A stretch of 64,000 nt of DNA. It comes from Psococerastis gibbosa (lineage: Eukaryota; Arthropoda; Insecta; Psocodea; Psocidae). This document shows positions 22,341 through 33,216 of this stretch, one piece after another. A model generated the notes under the pieces. It was not told where the DNA came from and did not search any database. It saw only the letters and a list, made by a program, of their open reading frames with translations. The position numbers were made by a program, and so were the translations under genes. How positions within the stretch are numbered: the first letter of the stretch is position 1; every line of letters begins with the position of its first letter. Where the stretch lies: the NCBI GenBank assembly GCA_963971405.1, contig OZ020489.1, positions 24,392,290 through 24,456,289 on the forward strand. The letters are read 5' to 3'.

Positions 22341-25300
22341 TTAAGTCAACTCAGAAAAGAAATCTCCAGGGTTCCTAATTTGGGACGAAGGCAGGTTGTT
22401 TCGACTATCACGTGCCTTTTTTGACTTCTCGGGTTTCACCTTAATGTCTTCAAAATAGGAGATGTCCCAAAATTTGACGACTTCATCAAAACCACAACTT
22501 GCCACGTAAAGCCCGTCATGTGAAATATCAGTGGCTTCAATGGAGAGCTTGTGCTGACCGACTACACCCAGTTGTTTATGGGGAAACAAATGGGCCGCCC
22601 TGAAACAAGATACGATTAACTGTACTCGTAGCAACTGCACAGTCATTGCTTGCTGTCGTCTTACATCGACGCTGGAGGGTAAAAATATTGAGTAATGCTC
22701 TCAAAATGGTCTTTGGTTTAGATATCCGCGTGTACACGACAACGGCCGCATGTGGTTAAAAGTTGCCGCGCGAACCTGTGTTCCACTCGACTTGCGAATC
22801 CGGAAAACGACAAGACGAAAATGGTTTTCTGTTTAAATGTCGATACAAATATTGTAGTCGTTACTAATATTAACAAAAACCGTTATTTTTCAAATGATAT
22901 AGGAAATTCCATGCGCTTCCTCTTGCATTATGCAGTAGTATGTTAACACATTGTACCCATATGCCCACAATGGAATTCTTCTATCGAACAATCTCAACAC
23001 TCCATTACTTTAGGAAACATTTCAAAAATCTTCTCACCTTGACTGCATACCATGCAGTTTTTGTAACGATAATAGGACATTTACCTAAGAACGCCATCGC
23101 CACAGCCAGTGAGAAGAATATTTTCAGTTACAGCCACTGTCGTGTTGATTGGATGTTTCAGTCCCGGATAAATATCTGAATGATACCCAAACTGACCCCA
23201 GTTGAAAACAAAGAGGGTTCCTTTGAGACCGCCGACCACCAGTTTCGTTCCTTGTTTAAATATTTTCATGCTTGTCAATTCCTCTTCGTAGACTTCACTC
23301 TGGAATACAATTTCGAGGCATAAACCAACAGCAATTGAACATTTAGCTCATAATAGAAAAACTATATTTCCCCCGGCTCGTTCTCTGAGCGAAATAATAA
23401 ATAATTGTTTCGCACGAACTTAATATAACTGATAATAGCATTATTAATTGTGAGCCCGATCAATTTGAGTACAGCAAAATGTCCACATAAAAAACCAAAT
23501 GTGTGCTTATGACCGCACGGCAGAAGTGAAACTTCATTGGCAATCCCAATCAATTGATAACTTATGTAAATAGTAAGTAATAAAATATTATGTATTATAT
23601 AGTATTAATTTCTGACTTGTTCCTCATTCAATCTACGAACACAATCCCTAATAATACTACATAATGCATAATATTATTTACTACATATACGTACTAAAAT
23701 TGTACTAAATTGATTGGGAATGCTAATGAAGTTTTCACTTCTGCCGTACGGTCTTAAGCACACGCTCGGTTTTTTCAATATATATTATTTTTTAATAGGC
23801 CTATTACCAAACCGCTAAATACCCAAACTAGCCTCACAATGTAAAACAAATAATTGTTTTAAGTAGTTAAGTTAACCCGCCCATGCAATTCAAATAGGAT
23901 TGCTGGAAATGCGCCTCAACTCTCAGTTTACTAATTTTGTGTTCCACTCGTGTTTAAGGGGAAGACCTGCTCGAAGGGCGACCTTTCCAATTCAATAGTA
24001 CCACGGGGGGTCCCCTCCTTCAGTATGCCCAATAGTTCAGACTACAACCCTACATATCTTTTGCTGCGTATCGCGCCACAGGTGGGCCAGTCCAACTCAT
24101 TGCCCTGCTAAAATCTGTACGTGGTGCGCCCAAAGAAGTTTTACTTCAATAATTAACTATGGGCACGATCTAGCATTGGACAACTTTAATAAAATTACTC
24201 TCTAGATTTCAATGGCAAGTATGATTGAAGTTATAATAATAATTATTATGCAAGGCCTGGCCTTATTTCTATTATAAGCATAATAAATTTAACAGGGGAA
24301 TAACTTAAAGCACTCTGCATTAAACACTAAAAATTCAGCTTCAATTGCATAGAATATTACTTTTACTTTACTTTATCCAACGCCCGAACGTGGTAGTTCA
24401 ACCATTCGTCGCCGAGCTTCCCAATAGCGGTTCACCAAGTCATCGTTCGGGTAGGTGAGAGCCGTGCAGTCCCTCAGGTGGTCTTCGTCCATTCTTCCAC
24501 CGTGACATAGTGGACATGTGTCATCGGCGGCAAGGCCAATGCGGTGTAGGTGGGCCTGAAGGTTATTGCATAGAATATACAACAGGGTATACACCTTATA
24601 TCCAACTACCATTGTTTAGGGCGTAGTTAGAATAAAACAATATTCAAAATAATCATCAAAAACCATAGTACGTACATGCACAAATAGTTTCCTTGAGTTC
24701 ATATCATATGAAGAAATGCTGTCTACCGCCGCACAAACTAGGTACTTCCCCCCTTCGTCGCTAACCATTGATGAAATGGATTCGTCTCCAACTTTAAATC
24801 TGCACACTGCTTGTTTTTGTCGAACATCCCAAACTGAAAAATTGAAAATAAAAATACATTTTTATAATTTTATGTATGAAAAGATTTGTGTTCGTAATGT
24901 TTCGATTTTTATGCCAGTTCCATATAGGTATAGATAAGATTTTAAGACTTGACTTAGGTAGGCGCGTCCAGCCATGGGGGACTACACCACGCCATCTCGG
25001 ACGATCTTCCACCACTAGCTTCCAGTCTCGGGTGCCAATGGCGTGCACATTTTCGAGCACTTGGTCGCTCCATCTGAGCCTTGGCCTACCGGGCCGCCTA
25101 GGGGGGTTGAAGATTTTATAATATAGTGTTATACCCTATACCGGTAATGCAAATCACAGGCTACCTTTTAAGATCCCAGATTCATCCCCGCTGCATATAA
25201 GATTCTTATCGAAGACATAAAGACTGTATGGGGTGTCACTAAAATAAAAAAATAAGGTAAAATTAGAAAAATACGCTTTCATTGCCTTCTCAAAATCAAA

Positions 25301-26499
25301 GTTTTGGTTGATAGCATCACAAACCGAAACAGATATTGTGTTTAATTTTCTTTAAAGAACATGGCGAGTTCTCTCTGCAGAGCATGCAGTGAAAATGAAA
25401 TACCTTTTTGCCAACAAACCCGACAGACCGGAGAAGAATTTTCCATCCACCGTAAACGCATTGGAAATTGATGGAAAGAGAAATTGCATTATACAATCTG
25501 CCAAAAATAATACTGGGCAACTTACTCGTGTGCGTTGTCATAAAACTGAAGAAGTTTGGTTGTTTCTGTATCGGTAATCATGATGGACTTTTCTTTGCCG
25601 CACGATGCTATGAATTTACCATCCTCAGAAAATTCCACAGCTCGACATGATTTGGCATGAACCTCTATTGAATGTTTTAATTCACACGCTTCAAGGTCAT
25701 ATTTGTACCTAGAGAGACAATTGAAACTGTTACGAACTGCTCAAATATAGTTAATGCGTATAGTTCTTTTTAACTCGCTGCCAGCCCAATAAAGAAGCTT
25801 CATTTCATGATCTTCTCCAAATTCATCTCTATCCTATATTGGCAGGTATTTTGGTTTGTACAGAGTATTTAATGTGTTATGTGTAATTATAAAATCCTGC
25901 TATTTTGCACCTTTATAATGAAATTTTTCTGCCCATCCATATTGTCTCAATATGGAAATGTTAGCACTTATACAGTGTATCTTAAATTTTCAATGCTAAA
26001 ATATGTAAGCTAGAAATGTTAATGGCGTGTATTTTACGCCTAAGTTTTCTAACTTTCTCCACTACCACCGTCGATTAGACAATGCGAACTTACAAAAAAA
26101 TATCACCAGTCACTGATCCAACGGCAAGAACGTCTTCCCCAGGGTGAAAAGATAAGTCCGCAATATCTTCAGAAAACTTTATATCAGGGGGATGCAACTT
26201 TGGCTTATGTTTTGCTTCCTTTATTGCACGCACAACAGGGTCGTCATCGTCAGATTCGCTTTCATCAACGTTAAATTCATCGTCGTCATCATCATCATCA
26301 TCAAACATGCCTTCAGGCTCAAAATCAGGGTCATTTCGAGTGCTTGAAGGTCCAGCTTCAGGTTCGCGACCAGTTTCGCCATCTGTTCGCTCTTCTAAAC
26401 TTAAGTCATCATCCGAAACAGCAGGAGCACCATCACCTCCGATTCGAAAAAATACTGCTTCGACAGCCTCTTCATCGTCCGTCTCTTCTTCAGATAAAT
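22341..26499 (-). CDS. WDR55: WD repeat-containing protein 55
   Basis: Six exons join in phase: 26499-26094, 25708-25526, 25238-25165, 24833-24676, 23299-23085 and 22599-22341 (stop). An acidic N-terminus (a run of eight D after GMF) precedes WD40 blades matching WDR55. Landmarks are DLSFHPGEDVLAVGSVTGD, CRAVEFSEDGKFIASCGK, CSGDESGILKVWDVR, KLVVGGLKGTLFVFNWG, LLTGCGDGVLR and GVVGQHK...VASCGFDEVVKFWD. The C-terminal PGDFFSEL matches the DDFF..L end of vertebrate WDR55. Known members act in nucleolar rRNA processing. The start codon is missing: exon 26499 begins at an acceptor, and a small upstream exon ending at 26543 (reading ...VFANEL) fits its phase. The true 5' exon probably lies right of the mariner element. 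Confidence 0.92.
23491..23776. mobile_element. MITE with about 65-bp inverted repeats in a WDR55 intron
   Basis: The left arm (ACCAAATGTGTGCTTATGAC, then GCAGAAGTGAAACTTCATT) reappears inverted at 23712-23776 (GCACACGCTCGG at the outer end). The two arms enclose about 150 bp of AT-rich sequence. The ends are not sharp enough to name a target duplication. Confidence 0.7.
23777..24372. other. WDR55 intron sequence
   Basis: Non-coding intron between the exons at 24833 and 23299. A GC-richer patch near 23930-24150 resembles no element I recognise. Confidence 0.3.
24373..24612 (-). mobile_element. LINE C-terminal zinc-knuckle fragment
   Basis: The minus strand encodes LQAHLHRIGLAADDTCPLCH followed by EDHLRDC. 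This CCHC-like segment is common at the C-terminus of non-LTR ORF2 proteins. It is then followed by YWEARRRM. It is an isolated fragment inside a WDR55 intron. Confidence 0.65.
24940..25110 (-). mobile_element. LINE C-terminal fragment (RTE-like tail)
   Basis: The minus strand reads PPRRPGRPRLRWSDQV and then DWKLVVEDRPRWR, the GRP..RW...DR..WR pattern of RTE-type ORF2 ends. It is short and truncated, and sits between WDR55 exons 25165 and 24833. Confidence 0.6.
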
Positions 26500-26599
26500 C
26501 TGTAAGCAATATTAGCCAGTTAGTGTCAACTATAGAGCTTACCTAATTCGTTGGCAAATACTGTCCCAACTAAAACTAAAAAAAAAGTCAATAAAATAT

Positions 26600-27590
26600 T
26601 ATAGTTTTGAAATATTTCTTTAATAATAAAAAAATCAAAATGGCCACCTCTTACTCGAAAGCAGGCTCCGAGACGACGGAGCCAATCATCGATGGCTGTA
26701 CGCACCGCTTGCATGCCTACCTCCTTGATTACCTTGGTAATGGTCCTCTTCAGAGAGTCACATTTTTTATGTGACTTTCTCCTCAATGATCTGCCAGATG
26801 GAATTGTCCAAAGGATTCAAGTCTGGGCAGGAAGAGGGCCATGTGTTGGAGCAGAGTCGAGCTGAAAACCCCACGGTTGGTTTCTGAATAAGGTATGATT
26901 CAAAGGCTTCACCACTTTATCAAGTACGGTATTTTGATCATCGAGAGCACCCGTTTTCACACCTTTTTCTCGGAAATGGACTTCAATCACGCCGCAGTAC
27001 GATGCTCCCAACCAAACCATCACTGAGGAGGAATGATGACCTCGCATAACCCTGGGAGCGATTTTGCTTGCATGAGCAGCTATGTACACCTCATCGTTTT
27101 GCATGATCTAGGTTCCTTCAATGGTAAAAAGGTTTTCGTCAGAAAATGAATGTTCCGGCGCCCATTGTTTGCGTACTTCTCGAACAGCACACGGCTTCTT
27201 ACGCGCCTCAAATATTTCAGTCACTTATTCAAGAGATAGCCTTTCTTCCTTCGGAAAGCATTGAATTTTAGTGAACTTGTTGAGTGAGTTGATTGAACTT
27301 CTCTTCAGGGACATTTATGAAACCATAACTTTTTGCTTCCAGGCGGGGTTTCGGCTGATCCACGACCTAACGGCTTCAACGACGGCTGGAGTGCAAACTG
27401 ATTGTGGCCGACTCGATATTTTTTGTCATTGTGTCATTAATGCTGAGGTTATCGCTTCATCTTTTGATAGTGCGGTACTAGATATTCCCAGTTTCTGAAG
27501 CAACTTGAAAATGGTCCACGGCGAGAGCCCACATTTGTGGAGCACAATGATAGCAACACAACCTTCTTTCCGACCCCATTCCATGGATAA
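26600..27590 (-). mobile_element. Mariner-like transposon remnant at the WDR55 5' end
   Basis: Minus-strand pieces in order: an N-terminal helix-turn-helix-like region (MEWGRKEGCVAIIVLHKCG, then RPQSVCTPAVVEAVRSWI), FSDENLFTIEG, VMVWLGASYCGVIEVHF, FQLDSAPTHG and LRRLGACFRVRGGHFD. The order and the D-containing motifs are those of mariner-type transposases. Stop codons and frame changes break it, so it is inactive. It probably lies in the first WDR55 intron. Confidence 0.75.
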
Positions 27591-27657
27591 TTATGTAATA
27601 AAATGCTGTTGATTTAATATCAAATTAAAGATAATTGCATAAAGCCTTAGGTTCGTA

Positions 27658-28030
27658 ATGAATGTCAAGTCGTACAGAGACCACATATCTCCAATTCTCA
27701 ACTCTCTGGCCTGGCTGAATCTCCAACGTCGGCGTCAACTTCACCAGGCATGCCTGGTCTTCAAAGTGCTGCATACACAATCCCCATCCTACCTCTTCTC
27801 GTCCCTTACACCACTTTCCTCGCGAGCCTATATTACTCGTGGGGACGACCTCCTCCTAATCCATCTCTCTCATTCCCGAATCTTCCACTCTTCATTTCTC
27901 ATCTCTTCCTCTACACTATGGAACTCGATACCCATAGAAATTCGTGCCTCTTCCTCTCTCAACGTATTCAAAAACAAATATTACAAGTTTCTCATTAGTC
28001 AGCAAACCACTGTCACCGGTTGATCAAGGC
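27658..28030 (+). mobile_element. LINE C-terminal fragment
   Basis: A 121-codon frame reading RRRQLHQACLVFKVLHTQSP, then FHSSFLISSSTLWNSIP, then NVFKNKYYKFL and a stop at 28023. This is the end of a CR1/Jockey-type ORF2. It is 5'-truncated and has no RT core. It abuts the mariner remnant. Confidence 0.7.
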
Positions 28031-28171
28031 AAGGCTACGTGTGAATGTGTGAGAAAATGTCTGTTATCTTGAATGAAATGTATGACTGATATTATGTATG
28101 AATTTAATTTACAAAATTATATTTCAATCAAACTACTGTATATCGTTGATATGTACAGTTAGGTGTAAGAG

Positions 28172-28320
28172 AGGGCCATAGGCTTGCACTTGTGGAGTCT
28201 TTACACGCCATGCGATCGGAGACGTGTCGTAACTCAACGCGGGTAATAACCTAGCGAGGCGACTGAAGAGGTCAATTGGATACATTCATTAAATTGTTTA
28301 TATGCGATTAACCTTTATTG
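28172..28320 (+). repeat. SINE-B copy
   Basis: Contains CACGCCATGCGATCGGAGAC, GCGAGGCGACTGAAGAGG and TACATTCATTAAATTG, ending in GCGATTAACC. The first part of the head is replaced by other sequence. Confidence 0.7.
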
Positions 28321-28334
28321 TTTTGTTTTTAATA

Positions 28335-28613
28335 AGGCACTATATACCCGGGTATTGTCATCCGCCATGTTGTATCCCATATTTCCTATATGGTAAGTAT
28401 TGTAAGAAAAGTAAAAAATTGAAAAAACTAATAAACGTTTTAGTAATTTTTTATTATACACTTCCCTACTTGGTAGCACATTTTTTAAATAAAAATAAAT
28501 AAACAACGACAAATTTCAAAAAATAAATAGGTAAACACCCAATGCTTGGCTTATACACAAGACTTATAATGGATACAACATGGCGGATGACAATACCTGT
28601 CTAATATAGAGCC
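28335..28613. mobile_element. MITE with about 45-bp inverted repeats
   Basis: The left arm GGCACTATATACCC, then GGTATTGTCATCCGCCATG and TTGTATCC, is matched by its reverse complement at 28571-28613. The roughly 190-bp interior is AT-rich and non-coding. The target duplication is not clear. Confidence 0.7.
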
Positions 28614-29062
28614 CTAGTTTTTAATATTATTATTATTAAAAAATAACAACTTCTTGTTTGCATAAAAATATTTATGAAGATTTTGGAAATAATAATTATG
28701 AAAGATAAGTGACAGAGTTTACTAGCCAACTAGGCAGTGGAGTTAAATCAGACGTTTTACTTTTGTATTATTAATTTGAGAGTAGCTAAATTAGGAAATA
28801 ATAATGATCGACAAATATATTAAGGGCGGCTCAAATTTTTAACAGGAACTAAAGATCTGCCCACAGTTTTGGTTTAGGTCTCCCACGTGCCAAAGGGACC
28901 ACACACTGCTGATTGCAAAAATTAATAAAAATAACATGCTCTAAACCGCACAATACTTCACTGTACGTAAAGACCCATTTGCAAGGCAATTTCCATTCAA
29001 AGCAAGAATTGTTTTATTTGCATGAGAGGGATAAGGCGCCGTTAAAGTAAAGTAAGTTCTTT
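28614..29062. other. Non-coding stretch
   Basis: AT-rich; no gene or repeat family recognised. Confidence 0.3.
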
Positions 29063-29416
29063 TCACCCAAATAAACTTACTAACCAACGCCCACCCTTGG
29101 CATGTCGGCTATATGGTGACGTGAGGTGTCCACATAGGTCGCAAGCGAAGGAATCGCGGACTTGAATGCGGATGAGGTGTGCATCGAGGTAGTCATAGCC
29201 CGTCGTGGTCTTGAACGCCGCAACACTGATTGACCTGGGTAGACTGCGTGGAATTGGCTTTTTAATTAGCTTCGACCAGGTCTTTCCTGCACTGGCTTCA
29301 GTGTTCTGCCTCTGGATACATGCTTTTATATTCCGTCTGATGGCAGATTTAGCAGAGGAGTAGGATTGAGCGCAGGGTGGTTGTGCCGTTTTTTGCCAGT
29401 TCCTCGGCTTTCTCAT
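29063..29416 (-). mobile_element. LINE RNase H/C-terminal fragment
   Basis: The minus strand encodes RSISVAAFKTTTGYDYLDAH, then LIRIQVRDSFACDLCG, the post-RNase H end of a non-LTR ORF2. Upstream pieces (HLGVEENEKAEELAKNG, near 29420-29470, with frame changes) look like the RNase H domain. Decayed. Confidence 0.6.
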
Positions 29417-29469
29417 TCTCTTCTACACCCAAATGGCTTGGGATCCATTGCAGTGTAATAGTCTACCCC

Positions 29470-30119
29470 AGCCAAATAAACGCTTATAACTAAATTTTGA
29501 GATTACGTTAACGGTGAACCTTTCATCTTAATGTGACCTGATATAGGGCCTCACCGGGTGAATAAGAATATGGCCATGAGTTAATTCCATAGCCAATCCG
29601 TGGTGGTTGCTAGAACTTATCAGTTATTTACACAGATATTGCCTACTGCATATGACACTTGTACTTCATCAATTCTCATGGATCCATTTTACAAGTTTTG
29701 ACTTTTGATAGTAAAATAAATAGTTATTAACTTAAAGAGCAACAGGTTGCCGAAAGCGCAGGCATAAAATGATATCGAATGTAATTTTGAAATGAGCAAA
29801 ACAAGCATTGTGTTAAAAAATACTATGTATGTAACCAAACCTTGCAACCTTATTTTACCCTAAGCCTGGTTATAACGTACTGTTGATGCTAGAACTGTAC
29901 TACTCACTTTTGAAGTGGCACATTCCGTAATCGGAATAATATGTATTTTGGACGATAATTTAACAGCCCGCCTTCTGGTAGTATTAGTAATTATTTTACT
30001 TTTATTTCAGAAAATAATGGGTAAGAAACAAAACAAACTTACAAGCAGCCATTACTGTCGCAAACTTGCAGAAAAGAAAGCCAGAACTAACATTTATTAG
30101 GTATGCGTCATAATGTTTA
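29470..30119. other. Non-coding stretch with a possible small exon
   Basis: Mostly AT-rich. At 30011-30100 an acceptor (TTTATTTCAG) precedes a 30-codon frame ending KKARTNIY and a stop. It is too short to assign and may be chance. Confidence 0.25.
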
Positions 30120-30270
30120 GGTGCCCATTCCACATACGTACAACGTCAACGAAAAATTGAAAAATGACGTAAATTGACGTGGTAGCAGAATTTTTAGTAT
30201 GTCTTTAATGTCTGCTAAAACGTCATTTTTCAATTTTTCGTTGACGATTGAAGTATATGGAATACCCCCC
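30120..30270. mobile_element. PIF/Harbinger-like MITE, short subfamily, TTA duplication
   Basis: A 151-bp near-palindrome starting GGTGCCCATTCCA and ending GGAATACCCCCC, flanked by TTA on both sides (30117-30119, 30271-30273). The arms carry CAACGAAAAATTGAAAAATG; the centre carries GGTAGCAGAATTTTTAG. It is the same subfamily as 37100-37261. Confidence 0.85.
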
Positions 30271-30506
30271 TTACTTGTGGGAAAGTTCCAAGCGGTTCCA
30301 AGTTTCAAGATTTTACATAATTTACCAACATTAGAAGTAAAAAATACAAATTAAAGAGCAATGTTTAATTTAAAACTTGAGTTGTCTCCACGAAAATGGG
30401 AGTTTTTAGCTATAGAAAATGAATATTTTTGTATTTTGTGTAAAAGTGGCAGATTGTAAATTTGCGACATTAAATATTCTTTGATATGGCGGGGAAGTTT
30501 TTGTTA

Positions 30507-30888
30507 GGTGCCCATTCCATTGACCGGCTAGGGCTATTTCCAAAACGGTGACGTGGTAGCAGACACTCTAGACTTAGGTGGCGTTTCCACCGACCTCGCA
30601 TTGCAGAATTGACGGAAATGTTTATTTTCCTCTATGCCATAGTTAAAATTGACCAATGATCATACAATAAAATCACAAACAAACAAACTAAAATTAAAAA
30701 ATGGCTTCATGGGATATGTTAATTACAAACATTTTAATAGATTTCTATAAAAAAAAAAAACATTTCCGTCAATGTCACTTGCAATAATCTGCAATGCGAG
30801 GTCGGTGGAGACGCTACCTAAGTCTTGAGTGTCTGCTACCACGTCACCGTTTTGGAAATAGCCCTAGCCGGTCAATGGAATGGGCGCC
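30507..30888. mobile_element. PIF/Harbinger-like MITE, long subfamily, TTA duplication
   Basis: A 382-bp element from GGTGCCCATTCCATTGACC to GGTCAATGGAATGGGCGCC, flanked by TTA (30504-30506, 30889-30891). The inverted arms extend about 100 bp and include GACGTGGTAGCAGACA. It has the same structure as 50385-50768, 53594-53977 and 62164-62547. Confidence 0.88.
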
Positions 30889-31006
30889 TTAACACCGAAG
30901 TTGGGATACCAATGACCTTTTTCTGTTTTTCTTTAGGCTTCAACTTCAACTAGTACCGTACCTAATTATTTGGCATCACTCATCAGTTAATATCCTGAAT
31001 ATAGGC

Positions 31007-31616
31007 CTACACAGACACAGTGTTTTCTATCCGGTACTTTCTCTTCTTTACAAGACAATTATTTAATTGATTTTTAAATATTAGTGCCCTGTGAATAGGG
31101 TTTCCACGGACGATTCTCGCAGTCATGATTTGCCGACGTTTTTTCCTTCTTAGCCATAGGATAGGACTAGCTGAAGATGTCTTGTCAAGTTCATATGTTG
31201 GCCGATCGGACGAAATTAAGGCGGGTATTCCACTGAGCAATTAATTAATAATAAAATAAATAATTAATTACAATATGGTAGAGACTTATTAATGATGTCT
31301 GCTACCATTTTATAACTTCATTTATAATAGATAAGTTAAGTATCTGCATAATAGTCTCCTTAAAACAAAACAAACGTCAATGACAAAATCAAATTTGAAG
31401 TAAATTCGCCGGTGGAATACCCGCCTAAACGATTTTTCCATAGGCTCGCCAGAGCATAGAAATCTTCTGGATTTGCACCAACGATATCAGTAAGCCCTAT
31501 CCCTACAACGATTAAAGACGTCAGCAAATCGTGGCTGTGAGAAACCCTACTAATACATTTCTTAGGCTCTACGATGTAGGCTAACTTAGAGTTTATTGAC
31601 GCTTGCGAGGACAACC
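31007..31616 (-). pseudogene. Unrecognised coding segment split by a MITE
   Basis: After a good splice acceptor (CCTTCTTGTGCAG) the minus strand stays open from 31616 to the MITE at 31425. It resumes in the same frame from 31216 to a stop at 31007. Without the MITE and one TTA it is 133 codons free of stops. Readable parts are IGLTDIVGANPEDFYALASL, SDRPTYELDKTSSASPILWL and the strongly basic RRKKRRQIMTARIVRGNP. I do not recognise the protein. Insertion of 206 bp plus 3 destroys the frame, so the allele is broken unless the MITE is spliced out. It could be chance, but a run this long without stops is unlikely in AT-rich DNA. Confidence 0.4.
31220..31425. mobile_element. PIF/Harbinger-like MITE, third subfamily, TAA duplication
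   Basis: 206 bp, starting GGCGGGTATTCCACTG and ending CCGGTGGAATACCCGCC, with TAA on both sides (31217-31219, 31426-31428). The core GATGTCTGCTACCA is shared with the other subfamilies. It interrupts an open frame on the minus strand. Confidence 0.85.
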
Positions 31617-32789
31617 CTGCACAAGAAGGCTATAGCCTACTACATAAATAAATACTAATTGTTATTTGTTGGAATATTTTGTTTCTTTAACAAATGAGGA
31701 GGCTGTTTACAAACATGGCCAACTCCAAGTTGTAGAATTTTTCAGGACAGTGGATTTTCTGTTGAAAATTGCATTAAGTTCATAGCGAACCCTAGACTTC
31801 GCAGCGCTTCTGTGCGCAATCTGGCTGCATTTGTCACTTTATTTTACAACGTGCAGGTGGACATTAAAATTTTCTGCAAGGTTGGATCAAAACCCCATTT
31901 TGTAAAAAAATTGAGTTGGCCACGTTTGTGACCAAGCTCCTCAAATATTAAAATATAGTTTGTCATTGTTTTGCCTTTGCTTTACAATGTGGTAGGTATT
32001 CTTTCTATAATGATACTGTATCATCTCACCACTTCATTAATATCCTACGTTTTAGCGTCTTTCAATTCATATTGATTTGCTAACCTTGAGTTGCATAGGC
32101 CTATATGGTACCGGTATTAACTACTTTTATTGCACATATTGTATACCTGCTTGTCTTGGATTACACGTACACACAAAATAGAAAGGACAAACAAATAAAT
32201 ATATTCATGACATCGATGTGCTAGAACACTGGTATGGTAGGCTATGATAGAAATTATGAAAAATCGGAAGTAGCCTACAGTTAGAATACTAGAATTAAAC
32301 TACATATCGGTACAATACATCAGTCCATATTATTACTATACAAAATATTAAATAAGGTTAAGAACCGCTCATACAGTACACTATGAAATTTACAAAAATA
32401 TGGTACCTCGCAAAAGAAACTCTCGAATTTGGTGTTTCAATAAATTTTATAAGCCGACTGCCGTACAATAAGACCTAGTCAAAAATAGAAGCACCACTAA
32501 AAATATATCACAGACACATATCCACCTTCGCAATGTATAGTGCATTAGTGCAGACTGGTAGCTACGAGGGCCCTATATAGATATTCATATACAGTCTACT
32601 ATGAATATTATAGAGATACCGTATACTGTATATCTAGACTCTAGAGCATTAGTAACTAATATAATATCTTAATTTTCAATCATATAAAGCTATAGTAACG
32701 AACGAGGTAGCCTAACTATACCCACTGCAGTCTAGGAAGCCGCGATAAATTAAATCAAGTGACACAGTAGTGGTCTAAGGAAATTATTT
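31617..32789. other. Non-coding stretch downstream of the GPCR gene
   Basis: AT-rich. No exon, RNA gene or repeat family recognised. Confidence 0.3.
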
Positions 32790-33045
32790 TGACAAATAAT
32801 TTTTAAGCTCTTTTTTGAGTTGAGTTAACCCAAAATAATAATAAAAAAGTCCCGAGACATGATTTTTGTGAACCAACATGCCGTATTTCGTCAAAATCCA
32901 CCGAGATGTTTGCCTACAATTCGACGAACAGACAGACAGACCGACAGAAACTTCGTAAATCCACTGAAATCTCGAAATTGAAAATTTCGACTGTCACAAA
33001 GCTTTCCTCATAACATCGTACCTGTATATTAGGAAAGCAATAAAA
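32790..33045. repeat. Dispersed repeat, GGGGCAAGCGACC family, partial
   Basis: Shares GAGTTGAGTTAACCC, GTCAAAATCCACCGAG, TTCGACGAACAGACAGACAG and the terminal CACAAAGCTTTCC...GGAAAGCAATAA with copies at 8.1, 53.1 and 55.7 kb. Confidence 0.55.
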
Positions 33046-33216
33046 ACATTATATATTTTCACCATGATTTAGGTTATTTCAGAGTCAGTTGAAATTAATG
33101 TAATTTATTAATTAAGTTAAAGATGTTTTTCAGGTGAGACATAGCACCTTGATATTCGGTGGTACCTACCGTACAATTTTGCAAATTGATAGTTTTTAAG
33201 TTGTAATAAAATGAAG

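Noticed and set aside
30011-30100. Short frame after a good acceptor, ending KKARTNIY
   Set aside because: Thirty codons only, no partner exon; kept as a note in the flanking region.
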